A DNA stretch of 64,000 nt, from positions 372,001 through 436,000 of the forward strand of contig NC_019678.1 of the NCBI RefSeq assembly GCF_000316665.1, written 5' to 3'. The position numbers and the translations under genes are program-made. How positions within the stretch are numbered: position 1 is the stretch's first letter; each line of letters opens with the position of its first letter. The stretch is from Rivularia sp. PCC 7116. GTDB taxonomy: Bacteria; Cyanobacteriota; Cyanobacteriia; Cyanobacteriales; Nostocaceae. Below, piece after piece: positions 18,411-27,903 of the stretch. Below the pieces are notes generated by a model. The model saw only the letters and a program-made list of their open reading frames with translations. It had not been told where the DNA came from and did not search any database.

Positions 18411-19805
18411 ATGACAAATCAGATATTACAAGAAAGATACTATATTCAAAAACAATTAGGAAAAAATTCTGGAAGAAAAACGCTGTTAGTAAAAGATTTA
18501 GAAACTCAAGAGTTAGTAGTTGTCAAATTACTCAACTTTGATATTGATTTTGACTGGCAAGACTTAAAGCTCTTTGAAAGAGAAGCACAAATACTTCAAG
18601 AACTTTCACATCCGGCAATTCCAAAATATCTTGATTCATTCAAAGTTGATTCGGATAATTCTAAAGGTTTTGGTTTAGTACAAACATATATTCCTGCAAA
18701 ATCTTTGGAAGAACATATACAATCTGGAAGGACTTTTAGCGAAGCAGAAGTAAAGCAAATTGCCACCGCTTTATTAGAAGTATTAACCTATCTGCATTCC
18801 AGACAACCTGCTGTCATTCACCGCGATATCAAACCCAGCAATATTTTATTAGGCGATCGCACCGGAAATCACGTCGGTGAAGTTTATTTAGTCGATTTTG
18901 GTGCGGTGAAAACTACAGCAGTGCAACAAGATGGAACCATGACTGTAGTAGGTACTTACGGCTACATGGCTCAAGAGCAATTTGGCGGGCGTGCCGTGCC
19001 TACTTCCGATTTATATAGTTTGGGTGCGACTTTGATTTATTTAGTTACCGGTAGTCATCCTGCCGATTTGTTGGGCGATGATATGGTGATTAAATTTGAG
19101 GAAACGGTTAATTTGAGTGCTGAATTTGTTAGTTGGCTCAAGTGGATGACTCAAACAACTTTGAAAAAACGTCCGTCTTCGACTGAAGCTGCTTTGCAAG
19201 AGTTAGAAAATCCCACAGTTAGTGAGTCAAAGATAGTACTTAAAAAGCCGCATGGTAGTGAAGTTCAATTGACAAAGAAAAAATCTGAATTAGAAATTTT
19301 GATTCCTCCCTATGGCTTTAATTTATTGATATTGGTATCATGCCTTTTTCCAGTGGTTTGGCTTAATATTCTATTTAATATTCCATTCGGAATTACAAAA
19401 TTGTTGTTTATTATATTTGCAATACCAATATTCACTAGTTTGATATTTAGCTCTTTATTTCAGACGTTTGGCTATATTATTTTTCATATTAGTCAAGATA
19501 AAGTCAAACTTTTTTACCAGATATTCGGCATCCCATTTCGTATAAAACCTATCAGCAGCAGAAGCGATATCAATAAATTAGAAGTTGTCGGTAGAACAAT
19601 AGATAAAACTGTCAAAGGAAATCCAGAAATTCCACCAAAATTGATTGTTTGGGCTGGTAAAAATAAATATGAGCTAGGAAAAATTGCTTCTTCTGCAACC
19701 ATTGATAATTCTTCTAGTAGAAAAGAATATTTAACTGCACCAGAAATAGACTGGTTAGCTCAAGAATTAAGTGATTTCTTGGATTTACCAATTGCTAGAG
19801 ATTGA
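18411..19805 (+). CDS. Membrane-anchored Ser/Thr protein kinase, tandem paralog
   Basis: This 464-residue paralog of the preceding kinase is nearly identical through the catalytic domain (Lys39, Asp139 in HRDIKPSN, DFG near 162, GTYGYMAQEQF). It has the same degenerate glycine loop (LGKNSGRKT). After about residue 290 the hydrophobic part and C-terminal domain diverge much more (LLILVSCLFPVVWLNILF and following spans), although SARNDICKLE-like and IDWLAQEL elements stay aligned. This suggests duplication followed by faster change of the sensor/anchor half. The duplication seems to include the 85-base upstream repeat. Substrates are unknown. Confidence 0.93.
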   Translation: MTNQILQERYYIQKQLGKNSGRKTLLVKDLETQELVVVKLLNFDIDFDWQDLKLFEREAQILQELSHPAIPKYLDSFKVDSDNSKGFGLVQTYIPAKSLEEHIQSGRTFSEAEVKQIATALLEVLTYLHSRQPAVIHRDIKPSNILLGDRTGNHVGEVYLVDFGAVKTTAVQQDGTMTVVGTYGYMAQEQFGGRAVPTSDLYSLGATLIYLVTGSHPADLLGDDMVIKFEETVNLSAEFVSWLKWMTQTTLKKRPSSTEAALQELENPTVSESKIVLKKPHGSEVQLTKKKSELEILIPPYGFNLLILVSCLFPVVWLNILFNIPFGITKLLFIIFAIPIFTSLIFSSLFQTFGYIIFHISQDKVKLFYQIFGIPFRIKPISSRSDINKLEVVGRTIDKTVKGNPEIPPKLIVWAGKNKYELGKIASSATIDNSSSRKEYLTAPEIDWLAQELSDFLDLPIARD

Positions 19806-20161
19806 GTTTCAATAAAAAGCAGTTTTTGGAATAATTAAACCATTATTAAAAGAATCAACTACAATTGACTTTTCTAGTTATTTTGTTAAAATTTATGTGT
19901 AAATGATTACTTTCGCTGGTAGATATGAATAGGGTATTTACTTATTTGGTAGTGAAATATTAAGGAATTGATGTCTTTAGTAGTGAAGACTATATAGTTG
20001 TTCTCTTTAGAGTCAGAGAAAATATTCACAAAATATCAATATTATGCAATCAGTTTGTAGGCTAGTTGTGTAAGTAATTGATACGACTGAAAAATCAAAT
20101 ATAGACTTTTCGATTTTTTGAAATTTTTATTTTTAATAAGGCTAAATTTTGGTATTTAATC
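19806..20161. other. AT-rich intergenic region upstream of third kinase
   Basis: No gene or strong hairpin was recognised in these 356 bases. It probably holds the promoter of the third kinase. Confidence 0.4.
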
Positions 20162-21727
20162 ATGAATCAGATGCTGGAAAATCGCTATAGAATTGTTAGA
20201 GAGTTAGGCGATGGTGGTTTTGGTAAGACTTACGTCGCTCAAGATACTCATATGCCTTCTAATCGCTATTCTGTGATTAAACAGCTTAAACCGATGAATC
20301 AAGGTTCTGAGATTTATCAAATTGTTCAGGATAGATTTTTACGGGAAGCTGCTATTTTGGAGCAATTAGGAGGTGGTAGCAATCAAATTCCGACGCTGTA
20401 TGCCTATTTTGAATCTAACGGACAATTTTATCTGGTTCAGGAATATATTGAAGGTGAAACTCTTTCTAAAAAGTTACGTACTCAAGGTAAGTTGAGTTCG
20501 GATGTCGTTAAAGATATTTTGTTAAAGATTTTACCCGTATTGGAATACGTTCATAATAAGGGGATAGTACATAGAGATATTAAGCCAGATAATATTATTA
20601 TTCGCGATGCCGATAATTTACCAGTACTAATTGATTTTGGTGCGGTAAAGGAAACTATGCAAACTATAGTATCTCAATCTGGTAATACCCCTAAATCTTC
20701 GATTGTGATTGGTACTCCTGGGTTTATGTCTTCAGAACAACTTTCAGGAAGACCTGTATTTAATAGCGATTTATATGCTTTGGGGATGACTGCGATCTAT
20801 TTGCTGACTGGTAAAATGCCTCAAGAATTAGATAGCGATCCTCGCACTGGTGAAGTTGTTTGGAAAGAACATGCTCCCGATGTTAGTTCAGAATTAGCTG
20901 CTGTATTAGATAAAGCAGTTCAAAGTCATTTGCGCGATCGCTTTTCTAGTGCGAATGAAATGCTGAATGCATTAAAGAGTGAAACTATTGCTACGACTAT
21001 AATTGCACCTCCTTCACCTGCTGCTGCGACAATTCCCCCGAGTAACCAACCAAGTACAGTTGTTTCTCCACAGGAAACTAAACCAAGTTCTTCTACAAGT
21101 TCTTCTAAAGGTTCAAAAGCTGCAATCATAGTTGGCATAGTATCTCTTTTAGTTTTGGGAGGAGTCGGAACCTTTGCTTTCTCAATGATGAATCAACAAC
21201 AAGCAGTTCAGCAGAGGTTAGCTAGTATAGAAGCGGAGCGTCAGAAAGCTGAAGAGTCGCGACGAGAACAAAATGAGAATAATTCAAGAAGAGAGCAAGA
21301 ATTACAGCGTCAATTAGAAGAAGAAAAAAAACTGAGAGAGGAAGCAGAAAAAAGAAGAAGGGATAGAGTTGTCCAAGTTCAATCAAATTCAAATTCAACT
21401 TCAAATACAAGCTCAAATACAAGCTCAAATTCAACACCAAATTCAAGTTCTTTCCCTGAAGGGACATTTGCAAATAGTGAATGGTCTCTAAATTTATTTT
21501 CAAGAAACAATAACATTTATTATCAAGCTCAATCGCTCAAAGATTCATCATCTCTAAGCTTACAAAATGGACGAACTTCCGGTAGTAGCAACCGTAGAAT
21601 TTACACCTGGAATAATGGAGCATATAGATACCAGGTAACTTGGCAACCAAACGACCCCGATTATGTGAGATTGCGAGTATTTACCCCTTCTGGCGAACAG
21701 TTAAATCAACTTCTTTCTAGAAATTAA
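20162..21727 (+). CDS. Transmembrane Ser/Thr protein kinase with coiled coil
   Basis: This 521-residue kinase is of a different subfamily from the two upstream. The glycine loop is intact (GDGGFGKTYVA, 16-26), with Lys40, catalytic Asp139 (HRDIKPDN), DFG at 158-160 and GTPGFMSSEQL at 184-194. A Pro/Ser-rich linker (about 282-316) leads to one membrane span (320-341, AAIIVGIVSLLVLGG). Then comes a charged coiled coil (about 348-402, rich in Glu/Arg/Gln), a Ser/Asn low-complexity stretch (407-430) and a C-terminal beta-type domain (430-521, EGTFANSEWSLNLF onward). The layout suggests an external sensing domain coupled to a cytoplasmic kinase. The ligand is unknown. Confidence 0.93.
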   Translation: MNQMLENRYRIVRELGDGGFGKTYVAQDTHMPSNRYSVIKQLKPMNQGSEIYQIVQDRFLREAAILEQLGGGSNQIPTLYAYFESNGQFYLVQEYIEGETLSKKLRTQGKLSSDVVKDILLKILPVLEYVHNKGIVHRDIKPDNIIIRDADNLPVLIDFGAVKETMQTIVSQSGNTPKSSIVIGTPGFMSSEQLSGRPVFNSDLYALGMTAIYLLTGKMPQELDSDPRTGEVVWKEHAPDVSSELAAVLDKAVQSHLRDRFSSANEMLNALKSETIATTIIAPPSPAAATIPPSNQPSTVVSPQETKPSSSTSSSKGSKAAIIVGIVSLLVLGGVGTFAFSMMNQQQAVQQRLASIEAERQKAEESRREQNENNSRREQELQRQLEEEKKLREEAEKRRRDRVVQVQSNSNSTSNTSSNTSSNSTPNSSSFPEGTFANSEWSLNLFSRNNNIYYQAQSLKDSSSLSLQNGRTSGSSNRRIYTWNNGAYRYQVTWQPNDPDYVRLRVFTPSGEQLNQLLSRN

Positions 21728-22045
21728 TAATTGACGCTTGTCTTGTTATTAATGTCTAATCCAACCTACCTTCTTATTTCTTTCTTCTGGGATGGGCATC
21801 CTTGGCTATGCAATTTTTGGCGTTGCTGATTAAAAGTATGGTTTGCCCCCAACCCCCAATTCTGGCGAAGATAAATCATTTTAAGTCCCCCAAAATTGGG
21901 GGATTTAGGGGGCTAGTAAATGCTAGAAAAAAAGTTCATATTTCAATTCAGCAGCGCCTAATTTTTATATTCAAACAGCAAAGGGAGACGTAGCAATACG
22001 CCCCGTCTCTACATTCGCTATTTGTTAATAATTAAATATTACTAA
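21728..22045. other. Intergenic region with several repeats
   Basis: It contains GTCTAATCCAACCTAC (21754), a CCCCCAAAATTGGGGG hairpin (about 21887-21902) with C/G-run flanks, and a GGGAGACG...CGTCTCTAC hairpin at 21983-22012. A 63-codon frame runs through the repeats and is not called. Confidence 0.6.
21983..22012. repeat. Dispersed GAGACG hairpin repeat, copy 1
   Basis: The form is GGGAGACGTAGCAATACG followed by CCCCGTCTCTAC. It is related to the copies at 24262, 31829 and 63719, all of the pattern GAGACG-x-GCAAT-x-CGTCTC. Confidence 0.75.
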
Positions 22046-22354
22046 TTATTCTTGTGAATCTTGAGATTCTTGAGTTTCCTGTTCTAGTAGCTTAGAAAAC
22101 TTTTGGCGTAAGTCTTGTATTTTTTTGTTGCCTTTTGGCAGAGCCATTAGACGAATTTCGATTTCGGCAATGTTGTCAATTCGAGTTGTCTTTTCCCAAA
22201 CTTTTTTGTCTACTTCCGATTCTGATTCGTAACGGAATGTAACTGTATCGGAATTGACATCTAGAATATCTACATTCTTTAGCCAGCCATTACTGGTTTT
22301 AACCAATAGCCAAACGTTGGGCTGACCGATTAGTTCTTGAAGCTTAGTCTCCAT
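22046..22354 (-). CDS. Small conserved-looking hypothetical protein
   Basis: This 102-residue protein begins METKLQELIGQPNVWLLVK. The first 70 residues look like a small all-beta domain (alternating hydrophobics in GWLKNVDILDVNSDTVTFRYE, then an acidic/basic strand and RIDNIAEIEIRLMALP). The C terminus is charged and helical, with a Gln/Ser/Glu-rich tail. There is no signal peptide or membrane span. I recall no named family; an SH3-like or Sm-like small beta barrel is a guess from the pattern. It is divergent from glgA and convergent with the kinase. Confidence 0.7.
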   Translation of the reverse strand: METKLQELIGQPNVWLLVKTSNGWLKNVDILDVNSDTVTFRYESESEVDKKVWEKTTRIDNIAEIEIRLMALPKGNKKIQDLRQKFSKLLEQETQESQDSQE

Positions 22355-22697
22355 ACAAAATTTAAAAATTAATAGTGTGAGCTAGTCAGAATCTAATTTA
22401 AGTCTCTGTAACCTATCTTAAGACATATTCCTTCAGATGTAAAAGATTTATGAACATTTTTTCAAATTAATATTACAGATAGATGCTTAATATACAGTTG
22501 CTGGGTTAACATTAAGGGCTATACCTACAAAAAGCATAAATTCAGCCTTTCTAGTTCCAATCCCCTAATTTTGAGAGAGTTTGGGGGGATGCAAATTATA
22601 TTTTTTTGTACTATCTTGCGTGTCAAGTAAATTTCCTGTATTGATTGAAAGCAGTATGCAGTAAATTTTTGTTAAGCGGGTTAAGCAAGGAGTAGGA
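22355..22697. other. Divergent intergenic region upstream of glgA
   Basis: The 343 bases hold the promoters of both divergent genes. A TTTTGAGAGAGTTTGGGGGGA stretch near 22569-22590 resembles the dispersed C/G-run repeat. No recognised regulatory site was seen. GlgA has a plausible AGGAGTAGGA ribosome binding site at its end. Confidence 0.45.
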
Positions 22698-24173
22698 ATG
22701 TACGTCGTACAGATTGCCTCAGAATGCGCTCCTGTAATTAAAGCTGGAGGTTTGGGGGATGTTGTTTATGGACTTAGTACGGAATTGGAAAGCCGGGAGA
22801 ATTGCGTAGAGTTAATTCTTCCCAAGTACGATTGTATGCGTTACGACCATATTTGGGGTCTTCACGATGCGTATAAAGATTTATGGGTACCCTGGTATGG
22901 TGGTGCGATTCACTGCTCGGTTTATTGCGGTTGGGTACACGGAAGGGTTTGTTTCTTTATTGAACCCCATTCTCAAGATAATTTCTTTAATCGCGGCTGT
23001 TATTACGGTTGTGATGACGACAATATGCGCTTTGCGTTTTTTAGTAAGGCAGCATTAGAATTTTTATTACAAAGCAACAAGCGCCCGGATGTAATTCACT
23101 GCCATGACTGGCAAACTGGTTTAATTCCAGTGATGCTGTACGAGATGTACAAATATTATGGAATGGGAAGTCAGCGAGTTTGCTACACCATTCATAACTT
23201 TAAGCATCAAGGCATGGGTGGCGCGGAAATACTGCACGCTACAGGTTTAAATCGCGAGCCTTATTACTTTCAATACGATAAATTGCGAGATAATTTTAAT
23301 CCCTTTGCTATCAACTTTATGAAGGGAGGGATTGTTTATTCTAATAGCGTAAATACCGTATCTCCTCATCATGCTTGGGAAGCCCATCATACGGATGTTG
23401 GTTGTGGATTGAGTCATACTATAGATTTACACCAAGGCAAGTATCGGGGAATTCTTAACGGTATAGATGATAACTTTTGGAATCCGCAAACAGATCGTTA
23501 TATTCCCGAACATTACAGTATAGATAACATTGACGCAAAAGCTAAAAATAAAAAAGCACTAAGAGAAAGACTGTTGTTGAGAGATGTTGATAAACCAATC
23601 GTGGCTTATATTGGTCGTTTGGATGCTCAGAAGGGCGTTCATTTAGTACATCACTCGATTTATCATGCACTTTATAAAGATGCACAATACGTGCTTTTAG
23701 GCTCGGCAACAGGTGCTGATATAAACGCTAAATTCCAGTACGAGAAAAATTACTTAAATCATAATCCCGACGTTCATTTAGAACTCAGTTTTAACGAAGA
23801 GTTAGCCCACCTAATTTATGCGGGGGCAGATATGATTGTGGTTCCCAGTAACTACGAACCTTGCGGGCTGACGCAGATGATTGGTTTGAAATATGGTACC
23901 GTGCCGATTGTACGGGCTGTTGGCGGGTTAGTTAATACCGTATTTGACAGGGATTACGAGACAGGAAAGCCACCGGAGAAGCGCAACGGTTACGTTTTTA
24001 ACGATACCGATTTTCATGCAGTTGATTTTGCAATGGAGCGAGCTTTGTGGCTATGGCACAACAAGAAAGATGAATACCGGATGTTGATGAAGCAGGGTAT
24101 GGAGTGTGACTACTCTTGGAATAACCCAGGGAATGAATATTTAGGGATTTACGAATCGATTCGGGAGAAGTGA
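22698..24173 (+). CDS. glgA: Glycogen synthase (ADP-glucose type)
   Basis: This 491-residue GT5 glycosyltransferase extends alpha-1,4-glucan from ADP-glucose. The N-terminal ADP-glucose-binding KAGGLGDV motif is at 15-22. Other conserved elements are VIHCHDWQTGLIP (about 133-145), YTIHNFKHQG and ILNGIDDNFWNP. The C-terminal domain has YIGRLDAQKGVHL and the catalytic region VPSNYEPCGLTQMIGLKYGTVPIVRAVGGL, where Glu of the E-x7-E pattern is replaced in context by EPCGLTQM, as in GlgA. The sequence is of the cyanobacterial GlgA type with a short insert (KFQYEKNYLNHNP). The start at MYVVQIASECAP has a GGAG-type site. It is alone, with terminators downstream. Confidence 0.96.
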   Translation: MYVVQIASECAPVIKAGGLGDVVYGLSTELESRENCVELILPKYDCMRYDHIWGLHDAYKDLWVPWYGGAIHCSVYCGWVHGRVCFFIEPHSQDNFFNRGCYYGCDDDNMRFAFFSKAALEFLLQSNKRPDVIHCHDWQTGLIPVMLYEMYKYYGMGSQRVCYTIHNFKHQGMGGAEILHATGLNREPYYFQYDKLRDNFNPFAINFMKGGIVYSNSVNTVSPHHAWEAHHTDVGCGLSHTIDLHQGKYRGILNGIDDNFWNPQTDRYIPEHYSIDNIDAKAKNKKALRERLLLRDVDKPIVAYIGRLDAQKGVHLVHHSIYHALYKDAQYVLLGSATGADINAKFQYEKNYLNHNPDVHLELSFNEELAHLIYAGADMIVVPSNYEPCGLTQMIGLKYGTVPIVRAVGGLVNTVFDRDYETGKPPEKRNGYVFNDTDFHAVDFAMERALWLWHNKKDEYRMLMKQGMECDYSWNNPGNEYLGIYESIREK

Positions 24174-24261
24174 TACGATTTTGCGGGAAGTTTGGATTTT
24201 GGATTGTGAAATCCATTTGTTGAATTCATCTTAAATTGCCAAATCCCAATAATCATTATGT

Positions 24262-24286
24262 AAAGACGTTGCAATGCAACGTCTTT
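24262..24286. repeat. Dispersed GAGACG/AAGACG hairpin repeat, copy 2
   Basis: AAAGACGTTGCA and TGCAACGTCTTT form a perfect 12-base inverted repeat around one base. It lies after glgA, 45 bases before a separate T-tailed terminator, and is the most perfect member of the family in this window. Confidence 0.8.
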
Positions 24287-24330
24287 CTGTATTTAGATTC
24301 CCACCGATAAGTCAACAAAATGATACTATA

Positions 24331-24353
24331 CGCCTTTCAAAGGGCGTTTTTTT
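24331..24353 (+). terminator. Rho-independent terminator after glgA
   Basis: CGCCTTT and AAGGGCG pair over a CA loop with one G-U pair and are followed by seven T. It lies about 160 bases after the glgA stop. Confidence 0.85.
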
Positions 24354-24454
24354 ATTTCTGAAGAAATTGATTTGAGTAATTAAACGAATGGCATCGATTA
24401 ATTTGCGTAATTAAGCTTGATTCAATAATTGAAATGACTTTTTTTATCAAAATA

Positions 24455-26014
24455 ATGCTTATCAATTTCTCAAGATCAACTTTTTCAAAATTAATTTGCT
24501 CTCAACTGGTATTAAACTTGATGTCTTTACCATTGCTGTCATTAACTACAAGTTGCACTTTGATGTCGCAATCCAACGGAGTAGAGGTTAATACTTACGC
24601 GCAGCAAAGGAAACAACAGCAGAAGCAACCAGAGGATTCTAAAGTTTCTCAGTTAATTGAAATAATAGAGCAAAAATATAGACTATATAAACTTGAGTAT
24701 TCTCCTGAAGCTAAAGCTGCGAGTCAAGAATTAGTAGAAATTGGTAAACCTGCGGTTCCAAAATTAATTAATGCACTCAGAAAAAATCGGATACTTCTTA
24801 CTTTCGGTGTGGCTGAAACACTCTTGAAAATAGCTCAAAAGGATTCATCTGTTGTACCGATTTTAATTAATAGGTTAGGAGATAAAGATTTGCAGGTTCG
24901 TTTTGGTGCAATGAAAGCTTTAGAAAATGATTTGTTTGCACCTAAATTAAAAAAGGCTGCACAAAATAAAAACCCTAGGATAGCTGCTGGTGCTATTTAT
25001 GTTTTAGGTAAAATTGCCGCTGACAGTTCTATATTACCTAATTTAAATAATAAAAATTCACTGATTCATATAAGTACAATACTTGCTTTACGCGACAAAA
25101 CTCCGGAAATGTTCACAACTATCAAAAATGCATTAGAACACGAAGATGTTTTTATTCGTGTAAATTCAGCTTTGACTTTGACTTTTGCAATTGGATATAT
25201 AGATGAAATTTCCGGAGTAATTGATTTTGATGATGTTAATAAAATTGCTCAAGTTATGGTTGAAGGTGCAGGAAATGAAGACTCATCAATTCGCTTTAGA
25301 GCAGTTCAAGCATTTGCTCAGATTTACCGTATTAGATACCTTTATGAAATAAAACCAAACCCGCCACTTGTGCCATCACTAATCAAAGCAATAAAAGATG
25401 AAGATCCAGGTGTACGTTATAAGGCTATGCTGATAATTGCCATGATGCGAAATGCAACAAAAGCTGCAATTCCATTGTTAATGGAAGCACTAAATGAGAA
25501 AGATGAAAGAGTTAGGGGTGCAGCAGCTTTAGCATTTCAATATATGGGTTCTGACGCAAAACCCGCGATACCAAAGATAATCGCGATATTACAAAATAAA
25601 CAAGAAAATGAGCAGAATCGCGATTATGCTCTAAGAACTTTAGGTAATCTCAAAAAAAATGCAGTATCAGCGATACCAACCTTAATTAATACAATAGAAG
25701 ACAAGCAAAATTCAAGAGCTATAATTATCGGTGCTGCACAAGCTTTAGAGAAAATTGCTCCTCAAGTTTTGATTCTTTATATAGTAAAAAATATCTCAGA
25801 TAAAGATAAAAATTTTCGCGCATCTTGGCTACGCCTTTTACAGGATGCTACATACCAAGTAAAAGCAAAGAAAAATGATTTATCTACAACTGAGTTAGAA
25901 AAGGTAATATCAGAATTAGAAACTGCTTTGAAAATTATTGAAAATTCTGAATATGATTTTCCCCTGCATATAGCTCCATCGCTACGAAATTTGATAACAG
26001 AGTTGAAAAAGTAG
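24455..26014 (+). CDS. Exported HEAT-repeat protein (first of tandem pair)
   Basis: This protein of about 519 residues consists of HEAT/PBS-lyase-type helical repeats, for example KPAVPKLINALRKN, SSVVPILINRLGDKD and RGAAALAFQYMGSDAKPAIP, at least ten in number. The frame is open from an ATG at 24434, but alignment with the next gene favours the ATG at 24455 (MLINFSRSTFSK). The N terminus is a signal sequence, with SLPLLSLTTSC giving a weak lipobox Cys, followed by a polar Gln/Lys linker. HEAT repeats usually bind proteins; this one is predicted to act outside the cytoplasm. It is paralogous to the downstream gene (about half identical), so the pair arose by tandem duplication. The partner is unknown. 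Confidence 0.85.
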   Translation: MLINFSRSTFSKLICSQLVLNLMSLPLLSLTTSCTLMSQSNGVEVNTYAQQRKQQQKQPEDSKVSQLIEIIEQKYRLYKLEYSPEAKAASQELVEIGKPAVPKLINALRKNRILLTFGVAETLLKIAQKDSSVVPILINRLGDKDLQVRFGAMKALENDLFAPKLKKAAQNKNPRIAAGAIYVLGKIAADSSILPNLNNKNSLIHISTILALRDKTPEMFTTIKNALEHEDVFIRVNSALTLTFAIGYIDEISGVIDFDDVNKIAQVMVEGAGNEDSSIRFRAVQAFAQIYRIRYLYEIKPNPPLVPSLIKAIKDEDPGVRYKAMLIIAMMRNATKAAIPLLMEALNEKDERVRGAAALAFQYMGSDAKPAIPKIIAILQNKQENEQNRDYALRTLGNLKKNAVSAIPTLINTIEDKQNSRAIIIGAAQALEKIAPQVLILYIVKNISDKDKNFRASWLRLLQDATYQVKAKKNDLSTTELEKVISELETALKIIENSEYDFPLHIAPSLRNLITELKK

Positions 26015-26129
26015 CAGTTTGTCGAGATAATTTAATTTAGGTAATTAAACTAATGACGCTCATCTGATTTCGTAATTAAGCTGATTAAACAATAGCTAAT
26101 TGAAATATAAAAACTTGTTTAATCAAGAT

Positions 26130-27602
26130 ATGCGTATTAATTTGTCTAAATCAACTTTTTCTAAATTACTTATCTCTCAACTGGCAGTAACTTTGATGTC
26201 TTGTTCGCTGCTGCCACTTAATACAAGTACCGCTTTAGCGCAGCAGTCACCAAAAGAACAGAATTCACTACAAGCAGTATCTACAATTCCTAAACTAATT
26301 GAGATATTAGAGCAAAGAGAAATTTATCGCTTCTCACCTGTTGCTGAAGCTGCAATGCAACAATTAGTCAATATTGGTAAACCTGCTGTACCGCAGTTAA
26401 TCGAGTCATTAAAAAAGAATCGAGCATTCTTAACTTTTGGTATAGGAGAAACGCTCTCGAAAATAGCACAAAAAGATTCATCTGTAACACAAATATTGAT
26501 TGATAAATTAGGAGATAAAAATACTCAGATTCGTATTGGTGTGATGATTGCTTTAGATGATGATTCCTTTGAAACTGCTTTGATAAAAGCAGCGCAAAAT
26601 AAAAATCCACGCATACGCTCTGGTGCGATTCTAGCTTTAGATTTAGATGGGAATAAAGCTTCGGTATTACCTCTTTTAAAAAAAGCTTTACAAGATAAAG
26701 ATGCAAGTATTCGTAGAAGTGCGGCAATTTCTTTAGCGTCAGCAGATGAAAAGTCTTCGGAAATTGTAAAAATTCTTAAAAACGGATTAAAAGACAAAGA
26801 TTCATCAATTCGTGTAGCTTCAGCTTCGATGTTAGCCCAGATAAATTCACAAACAGCTTCTGCAACTCCGATATTAATTAAGGCATTAGAAAACGAAGAT
26901 TCGATAATTCGTTTAATCGCGATTGAAGCACTTTCAAAAATTAATCAAAATAATTTCCAGATTTTACCTGTAATAATCAGAGCGATGGAAGATAAAGATT
27001 CAGCAGTTCGCTATATGGCTATTAATAGAATTTCAAAATCGGGAAAATCGAGTAAAGCGACAATTCCAGCTTTAATTAAGGCTTTGAACGATAAAGATGG
27101 TAATATTCGCAGTGCTGCAATTTACGCATTAGGGAATATGGGTTCCGATGCTAAAACAGCTAAGCCGAAATTAGTGGCGATATTGCAAAACAAACAAGAG
27201 AGTGATGAAAATCGCGGTAGCGCGGCAATGGCTTTAGGTGAAATGGCAAAAGATGCTGCGTCAACGGTACCGGTACTGATTAAGATATTGGAAGATAAGC
27301 AAAGTACGAAGCAGCTAGCTGTGAGTGCTGCATTAGCTTTGGATAAAATTGATTCTCAAGCTTTGATTCCGGCTTTAGTAAAAAGGTTGCCAGATAAAAA
27401 AATGGAAGTGGCTTCGGCAGTTATCTTGAGCAGCATTGCATCTAAAATGAAAGAGAATAAAAGTAATTTTACTAATGCTCAATTGGAAAAGGCAATTTCT
27501 GAATTTGAAACAGCTTTAAGAATAATTGATAATTCAGTAAACGAAATTCCAGAGGATAAAGTTACAGCGTTACGGCAGTCGGTAGCGCTTTTGAAAGAAT
27601 AA
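26130..27602 (+). CDS. Exported HEAT-repeat protein (second of tandem pair)
   Basis: This protein of about 490 residues is a paralog of the preceding gene. The frame opens with a TTG at 26100, but MRINLSKSTFSKLL at 26130 matches the paralog's start. The signal peptide has STALAQQSP as probable cleavage site and lacks a lipobox, so this copy may be soluble in the periplasm while the first may be lipid-anchored. HEAT units follow every 30-38 residues (for example DKDASIRRSAAISLA, DKDSSIRVASASMLA, DKDGNIRSAAIYALGNMG). The last 60 residues (LEKAISEFETALRIIDNS) are a conserved helical end shared with the paralog. The two genes are 115 bases apart and could be co-transcribed. Confidence 0.86.
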   Translation: MRINLSKSTFSKLLISQLAVTLMSCSLLPLNTSTALAQQSPKEQNSLQAVSTIPKLIEILEQREIYRFSPVAEAAMQQLVNIGKPAVPQLIESLKKNRAFLTFGIGETLSKIAQKDSSVTQILIDKLGDKNTQIRIGVMIALDDDSFETALIKAAQNKNPRIRSGAILALDLDGNKASVLPLLKKALQDKDASIRRSAAISLASADEKSSEIVKILKNGLKDKDSSIRVASASMLAQINSQTASATPILIKALENEDSIIRLIAIEALSKINQNNFQILPVIIRAMEDKDSAVRYMAINRISKSGKSSKATIPALIKALNDKDGNIRSAAIYALGNMGSDAKTAKPKLVAILQNKQESDENRGSAAMALGEMAKDAASTVPVLIKILEDKQSTKQLAVSAALALDKIDSQALIPALVKRLPDKKMEVASAVILSSIASKMKENKSNFTNAQLEKAISEFETALRIIDNSVNEIPEDKVTALRQSVALLKE

Positions 27603-27903
27603 AGGAAATCGTTTGATTACATGTTACCCCGCAGCCTATAAAATTCAGTTTATATAGCAGCTTTCAATTGAGCAGAATCCACTCAAAACCTCACCCTGTA
27701 CTTACGGACATCCCTCTCCTTATTAACGAGAGGGAACGACGGCGAGGTTAAGTTTGTATCCCATTCAGGTGAAAAACGCTATATTTACAAAGCCTATCTT
27801 CGTGGGCTTATTTGATGAATATACAAATTAAATGAGTAAATATTTTCAACAATTCCCAGGATTTACAACTAAAAGATATAGAGTTATCTAAAAGTCTTTT
27901 ATT
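27603..27903. other. Intergenic region with a CTCTCC hairpin repeat
   Basis: At 27688-27749 lies an element with flanks ACCTCACCCTGTACTTACGG and CCCTCTCCTTATTAACGAGAGGG and an end GGCGAGGTT. The same arrangement occurs at 34093-34152. No gene was seen in these 301 bases. Confidence 0.6.

Noticed and set aside
21802-21993. 63-codon plus-strand frame after the third kinase
   Set aside because: Composed mostly of C/G-run hairpin repeat and part of the GAGACG element.
26368-26727. 119-codon minus-strand frame opposite the second HEAT gene
   Set aside because: Antisense shadow of a repeat-rich coding region; composition is odd for a protein and there is no start signal.
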